Below, piece by piece: positions 1 to 7,057 of a stretch of DNA of 62,199 nt (within the stretch, counting starts at the first letter, position 1; every line of letters starts with the position of its first letter). Position numbers and translations under genes: made by a program. Source of the stretch: Cryobacterium sp. Y82 (GTDB lineage: Bacteria > Actinomycetota > Actinomycetes > Actinomycetales > Microbacteriaceae). The DNA is taken from the NCBI RefSeq assembly GCF_002929495.1, contig NZ_PJJJ01000020.1, positions 1-62,199 on the forward strand, read 5' to 3'. The notes below the pieces were generated by a model, which saw only the letters and a list, made by a program, of their open reading frames with translations, was not told the origin of the DNA and did not search any database.

Positions 1-3
1 AAA

Positions 4-93
4 TCTGACCAGCACCATTACAACCAACATCGGCATAGCCCCAAGGTCGGCATAGGACATCTAATGCCGACGTCGGCATTAGATGTCGCCGAC
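4..93. repeat. Left copy of a 90-bp inverted terminal sequence with a 32-bp palindrome
   Basis: This stretch matches the reverse complement of 62110-62199. Positions 4-81 are identical, and only two mismatches occur in 82-93. It contains a perfect 32-bp palindrome at 56-87 and several copies of the heptamer TCGGCAT or its complement, at about 30-36, 47-53, 64-70 and 73-79. The inner end overlaps the last codons of the truncated IS3 orfB (V-G-D-I-stop, read on the minus strand). The same VGDI-stop arrangement occurs at the right end. It is probably the end of a mobile element that inserted into IS3 transposase genes and at which the assembly stops. That interpretation is inference; the repeat itself is directly visible. 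Confidence 0.85.
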
Positions 94-501
94 GAACTTC
101 ACTCCGGGACGGTCGGCGGTGAAGTCGCGTTTGACGAGGTCGGGCATGTTCGCGGCCGCCTCGGCATCAGCTTCGGTCGTGATGCGAAAGGGCCGTGGTC
201 GGCAGGCGACGAGGCCGATCTGGCGCATGAGTTGCCGCACCAGCTCGGGCGAGCACCCAGTCTGTTCCGCGGCGAGATCGGCGTGGATTCGGCGGTACCC
301 GTAGGTCCCATCGGACTCCTCGAAGAAGTGTTGTATCCGGGCGATCAGGGCTTCTCGGCGGGCAGAGGTCGCGGACTGCGGCCGGACCGACCAGTGGTAG
401 AAACCGGACGTGGAGACGGCCAGCCAGAGGCACATTTTCACCACCGAATCCCGGTTGGTGAGCTCAGATTTTTGGGAGTCGATGTACTCGTACTTGCTCA
501 C
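79..501 (-). pseudogene. IS3-family transposase OrfB, truncated before the catalytic core
   Basis: This 140-residue remnant starts with GTG, which shares one base with the TAG stop of orfA. It keeps the HTH_21-type N-terminal region with the motif GTYGYRRIHADL, then ends at KFVGDI-stop. In intact IS3 OrfB proteins (about 270-300 residues) this GDI is the first Asp of the DDE triad, and most of the integrase core follows it. Here everything after that Asp is replaced by the palindromic sequence at the window end. The protein cannot be catalytic. Codons upstream of the GTG are also open in this frame, which fits the usual IS3 mode of making an OrfAB fusion by -1 frameshifting at an A6 run near 533-538. 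Confidence 0.85.
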
Positions 502-791
502 TACCGCTGCTCCCGCGCGAAGTAAGCGCTGGCTTTTTTCAAGAATGCGGTTTCCGCTCGCAGCTCTTGAACTTCCCGCTCGAGTTCCTTCAAACGGGCC
601 CGTTCCGACACGGTCAAGTCGGCTTCGGTACCGCCGTTGGCCTCGCGGTATTTGTTGAGCCAGTTCCGGAGAGTCTCGGGGCCGACGCCGTATGCGGTGG
701 CGACGTCCTTGATCGGCTTCGAGGTTTTGATCACCTCGCGGCACAGCTCGTCCTTGAACTCCTGGGTAAATTTTCTCCGCGCTGCGGTCAT
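501..791 (-). CDS. IS3-family transposase OrfA
   Basis: This is a 96-residue DNA-binding subunit with the family pattern: an N-terminal helix-turn-helix (RRKFTQEFKDELCREV, then GVGPETLRNWLNKYR at about residues 36-50) and a leucine-zipper-like coiled coil (about 64-88) ending in FLKKASAYFA. It normally acts with OrfB or as an OrfAB frameshift product to bind the terminal repeats. The gene looks intact, but its partner is truncated, so the element is not autonomous. An A6 run in the last codons (AAA AAA) is the likely -1 frameshift site; it is not the perfect A-AAA-AAG heptamer of IS911. A small inverted repeat (CCCTC..GAGGG, 814-830) lies just upstream near the probable IS end. Confidence 0.85.
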   Translation of the reverse strand: MTAARRKFTQEFKDELCREVIKTSKPIKDVATAYGVGPETLRNWLNKYREANGGTEADLTVSERARLKELEREVQELRAETAFLKKASAYFAREQR

Positions 792-902
792 GCTGAACTC
801 TACTTTCAGTGATCCCTCATTTTAAGAGGGCCCACTGTCCGAGATATCCGCGGCAGGTCATACGGACCTGCTACGTCCCGGTGATTGACTCGCTGGTTGT
901 CA

Positions 903-1301
903 TCAGTCGCTCGTCCACATGGAGTCGATAAGGCCGGCATAAGACGATTTAGTGGGATCGGTATCGAATTTGGCTCCTGGATATTCCAAGATAATCCAGT
1001 CGGATTGATGGCCGTTCTCCCCAAGGGTTTCCCCGAATTTCTTCGCTTCGTTCGGCGACTCAAAACGGTAAATCGAAATTTCTTCTGACCGTACCGCCGC
1101 TATGCAGGCGTCGTTTGTGGCACACGCGTCGGCGGTAATGTCGCGTGGATTCGTCACGGGGAGATCAGTCTGCGCTGTGAAAGCAGCCACCACATCATCG
1201 ACCCCCATAGTCGACCGAGGCTCAAGCACCGCCTTACACCCGCTAATGGACAAGGCAATCGCAACAACGGTTAAGACTCGAGCTGCTGCGGCTATCCTCA
1301 T
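903..1301 (-). CDS. Hypothetical lipoprotein
   Basis: This is a predicted secreted lipoprotein of 132 residues. The start at 1301 is chosen because it places a compact signal peptide (MRIAAAARVLTVVAIALSIS) directly before the lipobox Cys in SGCKA. An ATG six codons upstream (1319) would add a non-signal-like leader. The mature part is acidic and contains two close cysteines (DACATNDACIA) that could form a disulphide. No family was recognised. It lies between the IS3 remnant and a second lipoprotein gene, in the decayed mobile region left of the attachment sites. Confidence 0.6.
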   Translation of the reverse strand: MRIAAAARVLTVVAIALSISGCKAVLEPRSTMGVDDVVAAFTAQTDLPVTNPRDITADACATNDACIAAVRSEEISIYRFESPNEAKKFGETLGENGHQSDWIILEYPGAKFDTDPTKSSYAGLIDSMWTSD

Positions 1302-1447
1302 GACTGCATGGTCCCACACCGCTCGGCCGTAGGCTCATCCGCTCCGTGCGTAGTCCAAGACCGGCCTTGATCCATTTCCACAGCGGAACCCCCTGCGCGA
1401 CGGATCCGCGGCCACTCGGGCCGATTGCCGAGCGCCCAGATTCTGGG

Positions 1448-2287
1448 TCAGTGGGGGGACCGTAGCTGGTCGCCCGGCTGGAGCGCCGTGCCGGCTGCGC
1501 ACCCGAACTCTCCGGGCTGAAGCAGAATCTTGGGCACCTGCAACACCTGCACGCCGTCAACGTCTCGTTTCACGAGCAGGCAGTCGTCCCCATCGCCCAT
1601 CGCGAAGCCGATGTCGCCGTCGCCGTCGACTACCGTCACCTCGGGATCGAACGCGACCTCACGCTCACCGGTCGGCTGCGGCATCCGCTTGACGATCTCG
1701 GCGACTATGTCGTCAGCGGATGCCGCGGACGGCGCGTTTGTCAGCACCTCGACGACGAGAGCCTCCGCTCCGTCGGGAACAACGTCAACCAAGCGGGTAT
1801 CGACCGGAGGGGGGATGCGCTTTGCGTCCGGCGGGCAAGCGATGTCGTGGGCGACCGCTGTGTCGTCGCTCCATTCGCCGGGCTCCTCGGTCGCGACGCC
1901 CCAGAAATCAAACTGCGACTCAAAGCAAGCGACGTGCGGCCCTTCGTTCGGGGTGGGCTGCATCGTCGCACGAAACTGCAGCGCTCCAACTGGTTCGCCG
2001 TGGATCGCGCCGGGATATGGTTCGTAGCCGATCAACTCGACTACGGTCGATTTCTCGGTGTCGGTGTCAGCCCAGCGGGCATAGTCATCGATCACGTCCG
2101 TCCCCTCACGGTAGAGACCCCGAGAGACGTCAGCGACTGCGTTGCGCGCCGACACTTGTGACACCGCGTCCAACGCCGGGACTGCTCCCGCGCAACCAGT
2201 GAGCGTGCCGCACACCGCGAGGGACAACCATGCGACGGGGCTCGGATGGTGTCGGTTCGAAACGGAATGGCGCACGTTGTTGATCAA
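1448..2287 (-). CDS. Hypothetical lipoprotein next to an integrase remnant
   Basis: This encodes a 279-residue predicted lipoprotein with a signal peptide (about residues 15-31, AWLSLAVCGTLTGC) ending in the lipobox LTGC. The mature part is Asp/Glu-rich and has no membrane segment or family motif that I recognise. Cysteines recur near CFESQFDFWG, IACPPD, DDCLLVK and EFGCAAG, so disulphides are plausible. The start codon overlaps the stop of a truncated integrase fragment by four bases. In the intact element further right, a lipoprotein gene also sits directly downstream of the integrase, so the layout is the same. It may be cargo of an older, related element. Confidence 0.6.
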   Translation of the reverse strand: MINNVRHSVSNRHHPSPVAWLSLAVCGTLTGCAGAVPALDAVSQVSARNAVADVSRGLYREGTDVIDDYARWADTDTEKSTVVELIGYEPYPGAIHGEPVGALQFRATMQPTPNEGPHVACFESQFDFWGVATEEPGEWSDDTAVAHDIACPPDAKRIPPPVDTRLVDVVPDGAEALVVEVLTNAPSAASADDIVAEIVKRMPQPTGEREVAFDPEVTVVDGDGDIGFAMGDGDDCLLVKRDVDGVQVLQVPKILLQPGEFGCAAGTALQPGDQLRSPH

Positions 2288-2460
2288 ACCACAAGTCGTT
2301 GAATCTGCGCCGCGTTGCGGCTGGAACCGATCGCGGTGACTTGCCGACGTCGGCCGTCCCCATTACGGAAGCGCGTCTGCGCCCGGTACCGCCTGCTGCC
2401 AAATGCGGTTGTCCAAATCGAGCCGAACGTGTTGATCGGCAGTCGTGGTCGTCCAGCCAT
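2284..2460 (-). pseudogene. N-terminal remnant of a tyrosine recombinase
   Basis: Only about 58 residues remain. They begin MAGRPRLPINTFGSIW and end at SRNAAQIQRLVV. The first 55 residues closely resemble the start of the intact integrase at 29759-30946 (MAGRPRLPVSTFGAI, then RFRDWDGQTRRVTATG and PSRNAAQ). The core-binding and catalytic domains are missing, so the fragment is inactive. It marks a second, older element with the same architecture and probably the same target site. Its end abuts the lipoprotein gene, which suggests a deletion that joined the two. Confidence 0.8.
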
Positions 2461-2733
2461 GTTCACTCCTTTACTGCGCACGACCCGCATGAGCTCACGC
2501 ACCTGAGCATGCCGCCTAAGTATCGACCGACTCGCCCGTCGTGCGTCCACGTCAGTACCGAACTCGCGGAGGCGCTTGGTCCCCACAACCGAGGACGATC
2601 GAGGTCGCTCGCGGCCACTCGAAATGGATCGAGCACCTTTCGCGTAAACGCCCACAATAAGCAGCTTTTCAGAATAAACGTTGGATAAACGTTGACCGCA
2701 TCAAATCTCGCCGCACTGCTGACGAAGAAAATA
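2461..2733 (-). pseudogene. Decayed excisionase control region of the older element
   Basis: This is the counterpart of the region upstream of the intact integrase (30947-31330), shortened and mutated. Translated on the minus strand, a piece reading KVLDPFRVAASDLD matches KVRDPVRVIWSDLD upstream of the intact AlpA-like gene. The AlpA reading frame itself is largely lost. The AATAAACG repeat module (2673-2710) follows, and then the first degenerate attachment-like copy. No functional gene is visible here. Confidence 0.6.
2673..2710. repeat. AATAAACG control repeat, copy 1
   Basis: Two AATAAACG/ATAAACG boxes are followed by a GCATCAAATCTCG block. Related copies lie at 3128-3168 and 31271-31310 (GCGTCAAGTCT in those). 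In the intact module the repeat sits between the excisionase gene and the attachment site. It could be a recombination-arm site or the promoter/operator of the xis-int operon. Copy 1 belongs to the decayed module. Confidence 0.7.
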
Positions 2734-2785
2734 GCCTGATCAGGTGTCTATCCCACAATAAGTGCTGAGACTCGAATCCAGGACC
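2734..2785. repeat. Degenerate attachment-like unit 1
   Basis: The unit consists of GCCTGATCAG, a spacer, then a tRNA T-arm-like block (GACTCGAATCCAGGACC from 2769). The same two blocks, 34-35 bases apart, occur at 2831-2885, 2926-2982 and 31331-31387. The T-arm blocks of the three left copies begin at 2769, 2865 and 2961, exactly 96 bases apart. This is the most diverged copy and lies just beyond the decayed integrase module, where that element's right attachment site should be. Confidence 0.65.
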
Positions 2786-2830
2786 TAAGCCGGATCTTGC
2801 GATTTTGACCCCTGAGCAGGCGAACTGAAA

Positions 2831-2885
2831 GCCTGATCAGATGCTGATTTGACGAGACTCTCGCGATTTGAACCCGGGACCGATG
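2831..2885. repeat. Degenerate attachment-like unit 2
   Basis: GCCTGATCAG at 2831-2840 is followed by GATTTGAACCCGGGACCGAT from 2865, which differs from the intact tRNA 3' segment at two of the twenty bases. No acceptor stem pairs with it, so it is not a tRNA gene. It is best read as the scar of an earlier integration. Confidence 0.7.
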
Positions 2886-2942
2886 TTCCTATAGTCGAAT
2901 TACAATGACTTTTGCAAAATGCAATCCCTGATCAAATCTAAA

Positions 2943-2982
2943 TTACAGTAGGGCGGCCGGGACTTGAACCCGGGACCGACGG
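2943..2982. repeat. attL: left attachment site of the 28.4-kb integrative element
   Basis: This 40-bp segment is identical to 31348-31387 and has the same orientation. It contains the T-arm and acceptor 3' strand of the CAT-anticodon tRNA (34 tRNA bases) plus six bases beyond the 3' end. The match stops at 2983, where the tRNA sequence is replaced by unrelated DNA. This is the classical signature of a tyrosine-recombinase element inserted in a tRNA 3' end. The palindromic block CCTGATCA lies about 35 bases before the T-arm in both copies. Confidence 0.92.
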
Positions 2983-3240
2983 TTTGCGCCGGGGCCTTGG
3001 AGCCGAGACTTGGTACGAAGTCTAAGCTCGACTGAACTCGGCTTATCTCGATCTGATCAGGAGCTTCTTGCGTGAGATGCTGTCACCATTATCTCAACAC
3101 CTCGGCCCGTCTCGGCGAGTCTTTGCGCAATAAACGGTGAATAAACATGTGTGCGTCAAGTCTCGCATTGTCTTGCCCGCGCACCGCCTCGAGACAAACG
3201 TCGTTTGGCAATTTTATCTTGGTCCTGAAGTGACGAGGAC
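2983..3240. other. Non-coding left end of the integrative element
   Basis: No gene is apparent in these 258 bases. The stretch contains another CTGATCAG block (about 3055-3062) and the second AATAAACG module (3128-3168). The first recognisable coding sequence after it is the LacI fragment. Confidence 0.5.
3128..3168. repeat. AATAAACG control repeat, copy 2
   Basis: AATAAACGG, TGAATAAAC and TGCGTCAAGTCTCGC align almost base for base with the copy next to the intact excisionase (31271-31310). Here it lies inside the left end of the element and is not followed by an attachment block. It may be a left-arm integrase site or a leftover of another module. Confidence 0.65.
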
Positions 3241-3558
3241 CACCGGCCCAGTGCCATCTCCGCCGCGAACGACTTCGCGACCATCGGCGCCGTGGGAGCC
3301 GCCACCGCACACGGCCTGCTCGTCGGTCGAGACCTGGCCATCGTGGGCTTCAACGACACCTCCCTCGCCACCCAACTGCCCTCCAGCCTGTCGTCCGAGC
3401 GATCTCCTGTGAGCGAAATCGGACGCACCGCCGTGCAGATGCTCCTTGCCGTGATTTACGGCGAAACCGCAGAGTCCGTGCGGCTCGTGCCTACGCTGTG
3501 CGTGCGCGAAAGCAGCGCCTTCCAGCAGGTGCAGCCGCTGTCCTCCGATGACGACCCG
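3241..3558 (+). pseudogene. C-terminal fragment of a LacI-family transcription regulator
   Basis: The frame reads SAISAANDFATIGAVGAA, then DLAIVGFNDTSLA, then RSPVSEIGRTAVQMLL. This is the standard C-terminal half of the LacI ligand-binding domain ('AND..AIG', 'VGFDD', 'MG..A..LL'). The DNA-binding domain and the first half of the ligand domain are absent. No natural stop follows, and the frame runs on antisense into the neighbouring gene. The fragment is non-functional and suggests that the insertion or a rearrangement cut a sugar-regulator gene. Confidence 0.75.
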
Positions 3559-3582
3559 GGTGGCGGACCGTACCCTGCAGAC

Positions 3583-4176
3583 CTAGTCGATTCTGAAGAT
3601 CCGACCGGTCTGGGTGCCCTCGACGGACTTCGCGTAGGACTGCGCCACGATCGCCCCGGCCACGGGCACGAAACCCGGGAACGAAGAATGGTAACCGGTC
3701 GCCTCCAGCAACACCGTTGGGCTCACGGTATTCAAGCGTATGCCCCGTGGCAGCTCGGTGGCGGCCGAGATGACAAACGACTCCACGGCCCCGTTGGCCA
3801 TCGCCGCGGCGGCACCGGTCAGGATCGGCTCCCGAGCCAGGATGCCGGTTGTCAGGGTGATCGACCCGCCGTCGCGCAGGTATGGCGTGCCGAGGCGCAC
3901 CAGGTCCAGCTGACTCAAGACCTTGCCGGTGAACGCCGCGACGTAGTCGTCACGTCCCAGTTCACCGAGTGGCTTGAACGGGACGGAGCCAACGCAGGAG
4001 ACGATCGCATCCACCTGTCCGATTGCAGTGAAGAAGCCTGCCATCGATTCCGGATCGGTCACGTCGAGCGGGGGCTCGGTGGAGCGGGACGCCGTCACGA
4101 CCTCGTGTCGCCCCTGGAAGGCACCCACAACCGCGGATCCGACGTGACCGCTGGCCCCGATGACGATGATCTTCAT
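3583..4176 (-). CDS. Short-chain dehydrogenase-like protein
   Basis: This 197-residue protein begins with a Rossmann nucleotide-binding motif (IVIGASGHVGSAV; pattern GxxGxxG). It has the SDR-type segments DVTDPES and AIVSCVGS, and a C-terminal LNTVSPTVL. The usual catalytic Tyr-x-x-x-Lys is absent: the equivalent stretch reads GAAAAMANGAVESF. This fits a short SDR subfamily of about 200 residues with a non-classical active site. It is the last gene of the leftward catabolic operon, 51 bases downstream of the amino-acid dehydrogenase gene. Its substrate is unknown, and no step of the proposed pathway obviously needs it. Confidence 0.75.
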   Translation of the reverse strand: MKIIVIGASGHVGSAVVGAFQGRHEVVTASRSTEPPLDVTDPESMAGFFTAIGQVDAIVSCVGSVPFKPLGELGRDDYVAAFTGKVLSQLDLVRLGTPYLRDGGSITLTTGILAREPILTGAAAAMANGAVESFVISAATELPRGIRLNTVSPTVLLEATGYHSSFPGFVPVAGAIVAQSYAKSVEGTQTGRIFRID

Positions 4177-4227
4177 AGTGATGTCCTGTTCCCGATAACC
4201 GGTCTCATCATTGATTCATGGTGCACT

Positions 4228-5367
4228 TTAGAAAGGCAGCCGTTTGCCGCGCAGGTCCATCGCGGCACGCACCCGGGTCTGCGCCAACTTGGTGGCAGCC
4301 TCGTGCGTGGTGAGGTCCTGGCGGGCGGCCTCGTCCAATACGGTCAGCGTGTTGGCCCTCAGCTTCGCCGACACGGTCGTGAAGATCTGCTCGGTCTGCG
4401 GCCGAAACGCTGAATAGCGGGCATCCATGGCGAACGCAGCGCTCACTACCCCGCCTGCATTCGCAATGAAGTCCGGCACCACCGTGACACCGGCTCGCCG
4501 CAACATTTGCTGTGCACCCGCATTCGTCGGAAGGTTCGCGCCCTCCACGAGCAGCGCGCCCCGCACCCGTGACACGTTGGACTCGGTCAGTACGTCCTGC
4601 AATGCCGCCGGCACCACGATGTCGGCATCGACGAAGAGTTCGGTGCCGGTCTCAATGGCCAGCTGCGGGAGGTGTGCCACGAGCGAATCCCCCACCTCCG
4701 CGCGCAATCGCAACAACACCGGAATGTCCAGCCCGGCTGGGTCGTGAATGGCGCCGTGGGCGGTACTGATGGCCACCACCGTGTAGCCGAGGGCGTGGAG
4801 TCGTTCGGCCGTGGCATGGCCGACCGCCCCGAAGCCTTGAATCGCGACGCGCCTGCCCACGAGCCCGAGACTCGCAGCCGCCTCGTCCACCACCTCGGCC
4901 ACTCCGAACCCGGTCACCCCGAGCTGGTCGTACGGAATGCCGCCCAGGTCGAACGGCGTGCCCACCGCGGCTCCTCTATCCCCCAGCTCGTCGTTGATGA
5001 TGGCCGCGTCGTTCTCGGTCAGCCCCATGTCCAGCCCGTAGACGTATTCCTGGGGCACCTCATTGCGGAGCGCCCGCACGAAGGCCCGCAGGATCTCCTC
5101 CTTATAGGGGGAATGCGGATCCGCGCGGATGCCGGCCTTCGCGCCGCCGAAGAACAGGTCGACAGCCGCCCATTTCCACGTCATCACCCGCGCCAGCCGT
5201 GAGATCTCCCCCACGCTCACCGTGGGCTGCATGCGCGTGCCGCCCTTTCCGATGCCGCGCGACGTGTTGTCGATCACCAACACCCCCTTCATGCCGGTCT
5301 TGGTGTCACTGACCACCACAACCTTCTCGGGACCCCATTCATCCATCGCGTCAAAGATTGTGGACAC
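4228..5367 (-). CDS. Glu/Leu/Phe/Val-type amino acid dehydrogenase
   Basis: This 379-residue protein is predicted to catalyse NAD(P)-dependent oxidative deamination of an L-amino acid to a 2-oxo acid. The N-terminal substrate domain contains the catalytic Lys region FFGGAKAGI (about residues 72-80), preceded by KGGTRMQP. The C-terminal Rossmann domain contains RRVAIQGFGAVGHATAERL, and VEGANLPTNAGA is the family signature near residues 275-286. It lies between the aminoadipate-semialdehyde dehydrogenase and the SDR in one operon with hglS. An attractive role is conversion of 2-aminoadipate to 2-oxoadipate, because no aminotransferase is encoded in the element. That substrate assignment is inference; glutamate or a branched-chain amino acid is also possible. 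Confidence 0.88.
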   Translation of the reverse strand: MSTIFDAMDEWGPEKVVVVSDTKTGMKGVLVIDNTSRGIGKGGTRMQPTVSVGEISRLARVMTWKWAAVDLFFGGAKAGIRADPHSPYKEEILRAFVRALRNEVPQEYVYGLDMGLTENDAAIINDELGDRGAAVGTPFDLGGIPYDQLGVTGFGVAEVVDEAAASLGLVGRRVAIQGFGAVGHATAERLHALGYTVVAISTAHGAIHDPAGLDIPVLLRLRAEVGDSLVAHLPQLAIETGTELFVDADIVVPAALQDVLTESNVSRVRGALLVEGANLPTNAGAQQMLRRAGVTVVPDFIANAGGVVSAAFAMDARYSAFRPQTEQIFTTVSAKLRANTLTVLDEAARQDLTTHEAATKLAQTRVRAAMDLRGKRLPF

Positions 5368-5475
5368 AGCAACTTCTCCTTCTTACCGGCGACGCCGATA
5401 TACAGCTGAGCAATGAATTGCGGGGCCCCGACTTCGAGGCGGATGATGCCGGCATTGCAGGTGATACAGCGCCGC

Positions 5476-7005
5476 CTAGAGGAACTTCACGCCCTGGGCG
5501 AGCGGAAGCAAACCGGAGTAGTTGACGGTGTTCGTGGCTTGACGCATGTACGCCTTCCACGAATCGGAACCGGACTCGCGACCTCCACCGGTCTCCTTTT
5601 CCCCGCCGAATGCGCCGCCGATCTCCGCACCCGAGGTGCCGATGTTGACGTTGGCGATTCCGCAGTCCGACCCGCCCACGGAGAGGAAGTGCTCGGCCTC
5701 GATCAGGTCGTTGGTGAAGATGGCCGAGGACAGACCCTGCGGCACGCCGTTCTGCAGGGCGAGCGCCTCCTCCAAGGTTGTGTAGGTCATCACAAAGAGG
5801 ATGGGAGCGAAGGTCTCGTGCTGAACGATGTCCGTTTGGCCGGGCATCCTCACGATCGCGGGTTCTACATAGTAGGCGCCCGGAAACTCGTCTTCCAGCA
5901 CTCGGGTACCGCCGCAGAGAACCGTTCCGCCCTGCTGTGCGGCCGCCGCGAGCGCGGCCTGCATGGCGTTGAAGCTCCCCTCGTTGATGATCGGACCCAC
6001 CAGCGTGTCCGCCGCCATCGGGCTGCCGATACGTAGGGTGCCATAGGCGGCAACAAGCTTCTCGGTGAGGGCTCCCACCACGGATTCGTGCACGATCAGG
6101 CGCCGCATCGACGTGCAGCGCTGGCCCGCCGTGCCCACGGCGGCGAACACGATGCCGCGCAGGGCCAGGTCGAGGTCGGCAGACGCCGTCACGATGGCGG
6201 CGTTGTTTCCGCCGAGCTCCAGCAGGGCGCGCCCGAACCGCTGCGCCACGCGGGGGCCCACCTCACGGCCCATGCGCACGGAGCCGGTCGCCGAGATGAG
6301 GGCCACGCGGGGGTCGTCGACGAGCTGCTCGCCGCCGGCCCGGTCGGCGATCAGCAGCTTGTGCACGTTCGTGGGCGCGCCCACATCGGCCACCGCGCGA
6401 GCCAACAGGGTGTGCGCGGCGAGGGCGCTGAGGGTCGTCATCTCGGAGGGCTTCCACACCACGGTGTCACCGCAGATCAGGGCCAGGGCCGTGTTCCAGG
6501 AATACACGGCAACCGGAAAGTTGAATGCCGAGATGACGCCCACCACGCCGAGCGGATGCCACGTCTCCATCAGACGGTGCCCCGGACGCTCCGACGGCAT
6601 CGTCTTGCCGTAGAGCTGGCGGGACTGGCCGACCGCGAAGTCGCAGATGTCGATCATTTCCTGCACCTCGCCGAGGGCCTCCGAGGTGACTTTGCCGGCC
6701 TCGGCTGTCACGATGGTGGCGAGATCGGCCTTGTGCAGCTGCAGCAGTTCCGCCCACCGCTTCACCAGGTTGCCACGCACGGGTGCGGGCACATCGCGCC
6801 AGGCCAGGTAGGCCTCCTGCGCCTCGCCGATGGCCGCGCTGATGTCGGCCTCCGTCGCGAGGGGCAAGGTGACCAGCACCTCGCCGTTGAGGCAGGAGCG
6901 TGCTTCGTGCGATCCGCCGAGAGTGGCCAGATCGACCCCGCAGGCCTCGAGAGCCGCTTCGACGGCGGTGATGACGGCTGATCCGGGAAGTGTTGACTGT
7001 GGCAT
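5476..7005 (-). CDS. amaB: Aminoadipate-semialdehyde (piperideine-6-carboxylate) dehydrogenase
   Basis: This 509-residue aldehyde dehydrogenase has the ALDH7/antiquitin signature near its C-terminus: VNIGTSGAEIGGAFGGEK followed by TGGGRESGSDSWKAYMRQ and a late LPLAQGVKF. The catalytic Glu lies in LLELGGNNA and the catalytic Cys in GTAGQRCTS. Members of this family oxidise L-2-aminoadipate 6-semialdehyde, the open form of piperideine-6-carboxylate, to 2-aminoadipate in lysine breakdown; the Pseudomonas gene is called amaB. The start at 7005 gives the normal family length. Its operon partners are a DAO-family oxidase that could make the substrate, hglS, and an amino-acid dehydrogenase that could use the product. 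Confidence 0.88.
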   Translation of the reverse strand: MPQSTLPGSAVITAVEAALEACGVDLATLGGSHEARSCLNGEVLVTLPLATEADISAAIGEAQEAYLAWRDVPAPVRGNLVKRWAELLQLHKADLATIVTAEAGKVTSEALGEVQEMIDICDFAVGQSRQLYGKTMPSERPGHRLMETWHPLGVVGVISAFNFPVAVYSWNTALALICGDTVVWKPSEMTTLSALAAHTLLARAVADVGAPTNVHKLLIADRAGGEQLVDDPRVALISATGSVRMGREVGPRVAQRFGRALLELGGNNAAIVTASADLDLALRGIVFAAVGTAGQRCTSMRRLIVHESVVGALTEKLVAAYGTLRIGSPMAADTLVGPIINEGSFNAMQAALAAAAQQGGTVLCGGTRVLEDEFPGAYYVEPAIVRMPGQTDIVQHETFAPILFVMTYTTLEEALALQNGVPQGLSSAIFTNDLIEAEHFLSVGGSDCGIANVNIGTSGAEIGGAFGGEKETGGGRESGSDSWKAYMRQATNTVNYSGLLPLAQGVKFL

Positions 7006-7057
7006 GTGCGGGTGTCCTTTACTGGTCGGTGCGGTGGAATGAAAGTGTGTGCGCGCG

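Noticed and set aside
501..791. A functional IS3 element at the left end
   Set aside because: orfA is intact but orfB is cut before most of the catalytic core, and no second IS end is visible.
2865..2885. A second tRNA gene near 2865 or 2961
   Set aside because: Only the T-arm region is present; no D-arm, anticodon stem or pairing acceptor strand follows, so these are attachment-site copies.
2734..2982. CRISPR-like array with 96-base period
   Set aside because: Only three degenerate units exist, their conserved blocks match a tRNA 3' end, and no cas gene is present.
3292..4413. A 373-codon plus-strand gene
   Set aside because: Only its first part is LacI-like; the rest is antisense to the SDR and amino-acid dehydrogenase genes and has no protein-like sequence.
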